5,103 nt of DNA, taken from Sulfurimonadaceae bacterium (GTDB lineage Bacteria; Campylobacterota; Campylobacteria; Campylobacterales; Sulfurimonadaceae). This document shows positions 5,064 to 5,103 of the stretch, in pieces. The translations under genes and the position numbers were made by a program. The DNA lies in assembly GCA_030610325.1 (NCBI GenBank), contig JAUWRZ010000184.1:1-5103 (forward strand), in the 5' to 3' direction. Under the pieces are notes generated by a model, which had not been told where the DNA came from, ran no database searches, and saw nothing but the letters and a program-made list of their open reading frames with translations. The first letter of the stretch is position 1. Every line of letters begins with the position of its first letter.

Positions 5064-5103
5064 GTCAGGGGTGTCGAGATGAGAAGTCGATAATGTTGTA
5101 AAG

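Larger units (their letters stand above)
4679..5103. other. Non-coding region downstream of pabB, rich in diverged inverted repeats
   Basis: Stops are frequent in all frames and no reading frame has a convincing start, ribosome site or recognisable protein. A 60-codon leftward frame (4958-4776) exists but coincides with the repeats and shows no family. The region holds a long inverted repeat, two local hairpins and a 13-base direct repeat, listed separately. Bases 5064-5103 show nothing recognisable. Base composition appears richer in GC hairpins than the other gaps of the window, which are AT-rich and short. No clean intrinsic terminator with a T-run follows pabB. Confidence 0.7.

Overview
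The window looks like a chromosomal housekeeping region from a bacterium of moderate GC content. The proteins read like those of Campylobacterota (Epsilonproteobacteria), possibly a Sulfurimonas- or Sulfurovum-type organism. This is inferred from the flavour of the ClpA, ClpS, PyrB and short PabB sequences and from the gene order. No search was run, so the genus is not established.

Layout. Positions 1-2136 are read leftward (minus strand): a Cys/Met-metabolism PLP enzyme resembling O-acetylhomoserine sulfhydrylase, then clpS, then the first 173 codons of clpA, which runs off the left edge. clpS and clpA overlap by one base (TGATG) and form a coupled protease-adaptor/unfoldase pair. From 2186 rightward (plus strand) come bioD (dethiobiotin synthetase), pyrB (aspartate carbamoyltransferase) and pabB (short aminodeoxychorismate synthase component I). 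pyrB and pabB overlap by 8 bases. The PLP enzyme and bioD are divergent, with starts separated by 49 AT-rich bases that should hold both promoters. clpS and bioD both begin with TTG.

The genes serve protein quality control (ClpS passes N-degron substrates to ClpA, which feeds ClpP), sulfur amino acid synthesis, biotin, pyrimidine and folate precursor synthesis. Apart from clpS-clpA there is no shared pathway; pyrB-pabB appears coupled by translation rather than by function.

The last 425 bases (4679-5103) have no convincing gene but are not featureless. Two diverged arms in opposite orientation face each other: about 4700-4810 and 5063 back to 4908. The outer 66 bases align without gaps at 47 of 66 identical positions, counted by hand. 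A second local inverted repeat (4952-5044) and a 13-base direct repeat lie inside. This is the least ordinary part of the window and looks like a decayed foldback/MITE-like or REP-type element, or a structured RNA, downstream of pabB. I see no CRISPR array, tRNA, rRNA, transposase, or convincing new multi-gene system.
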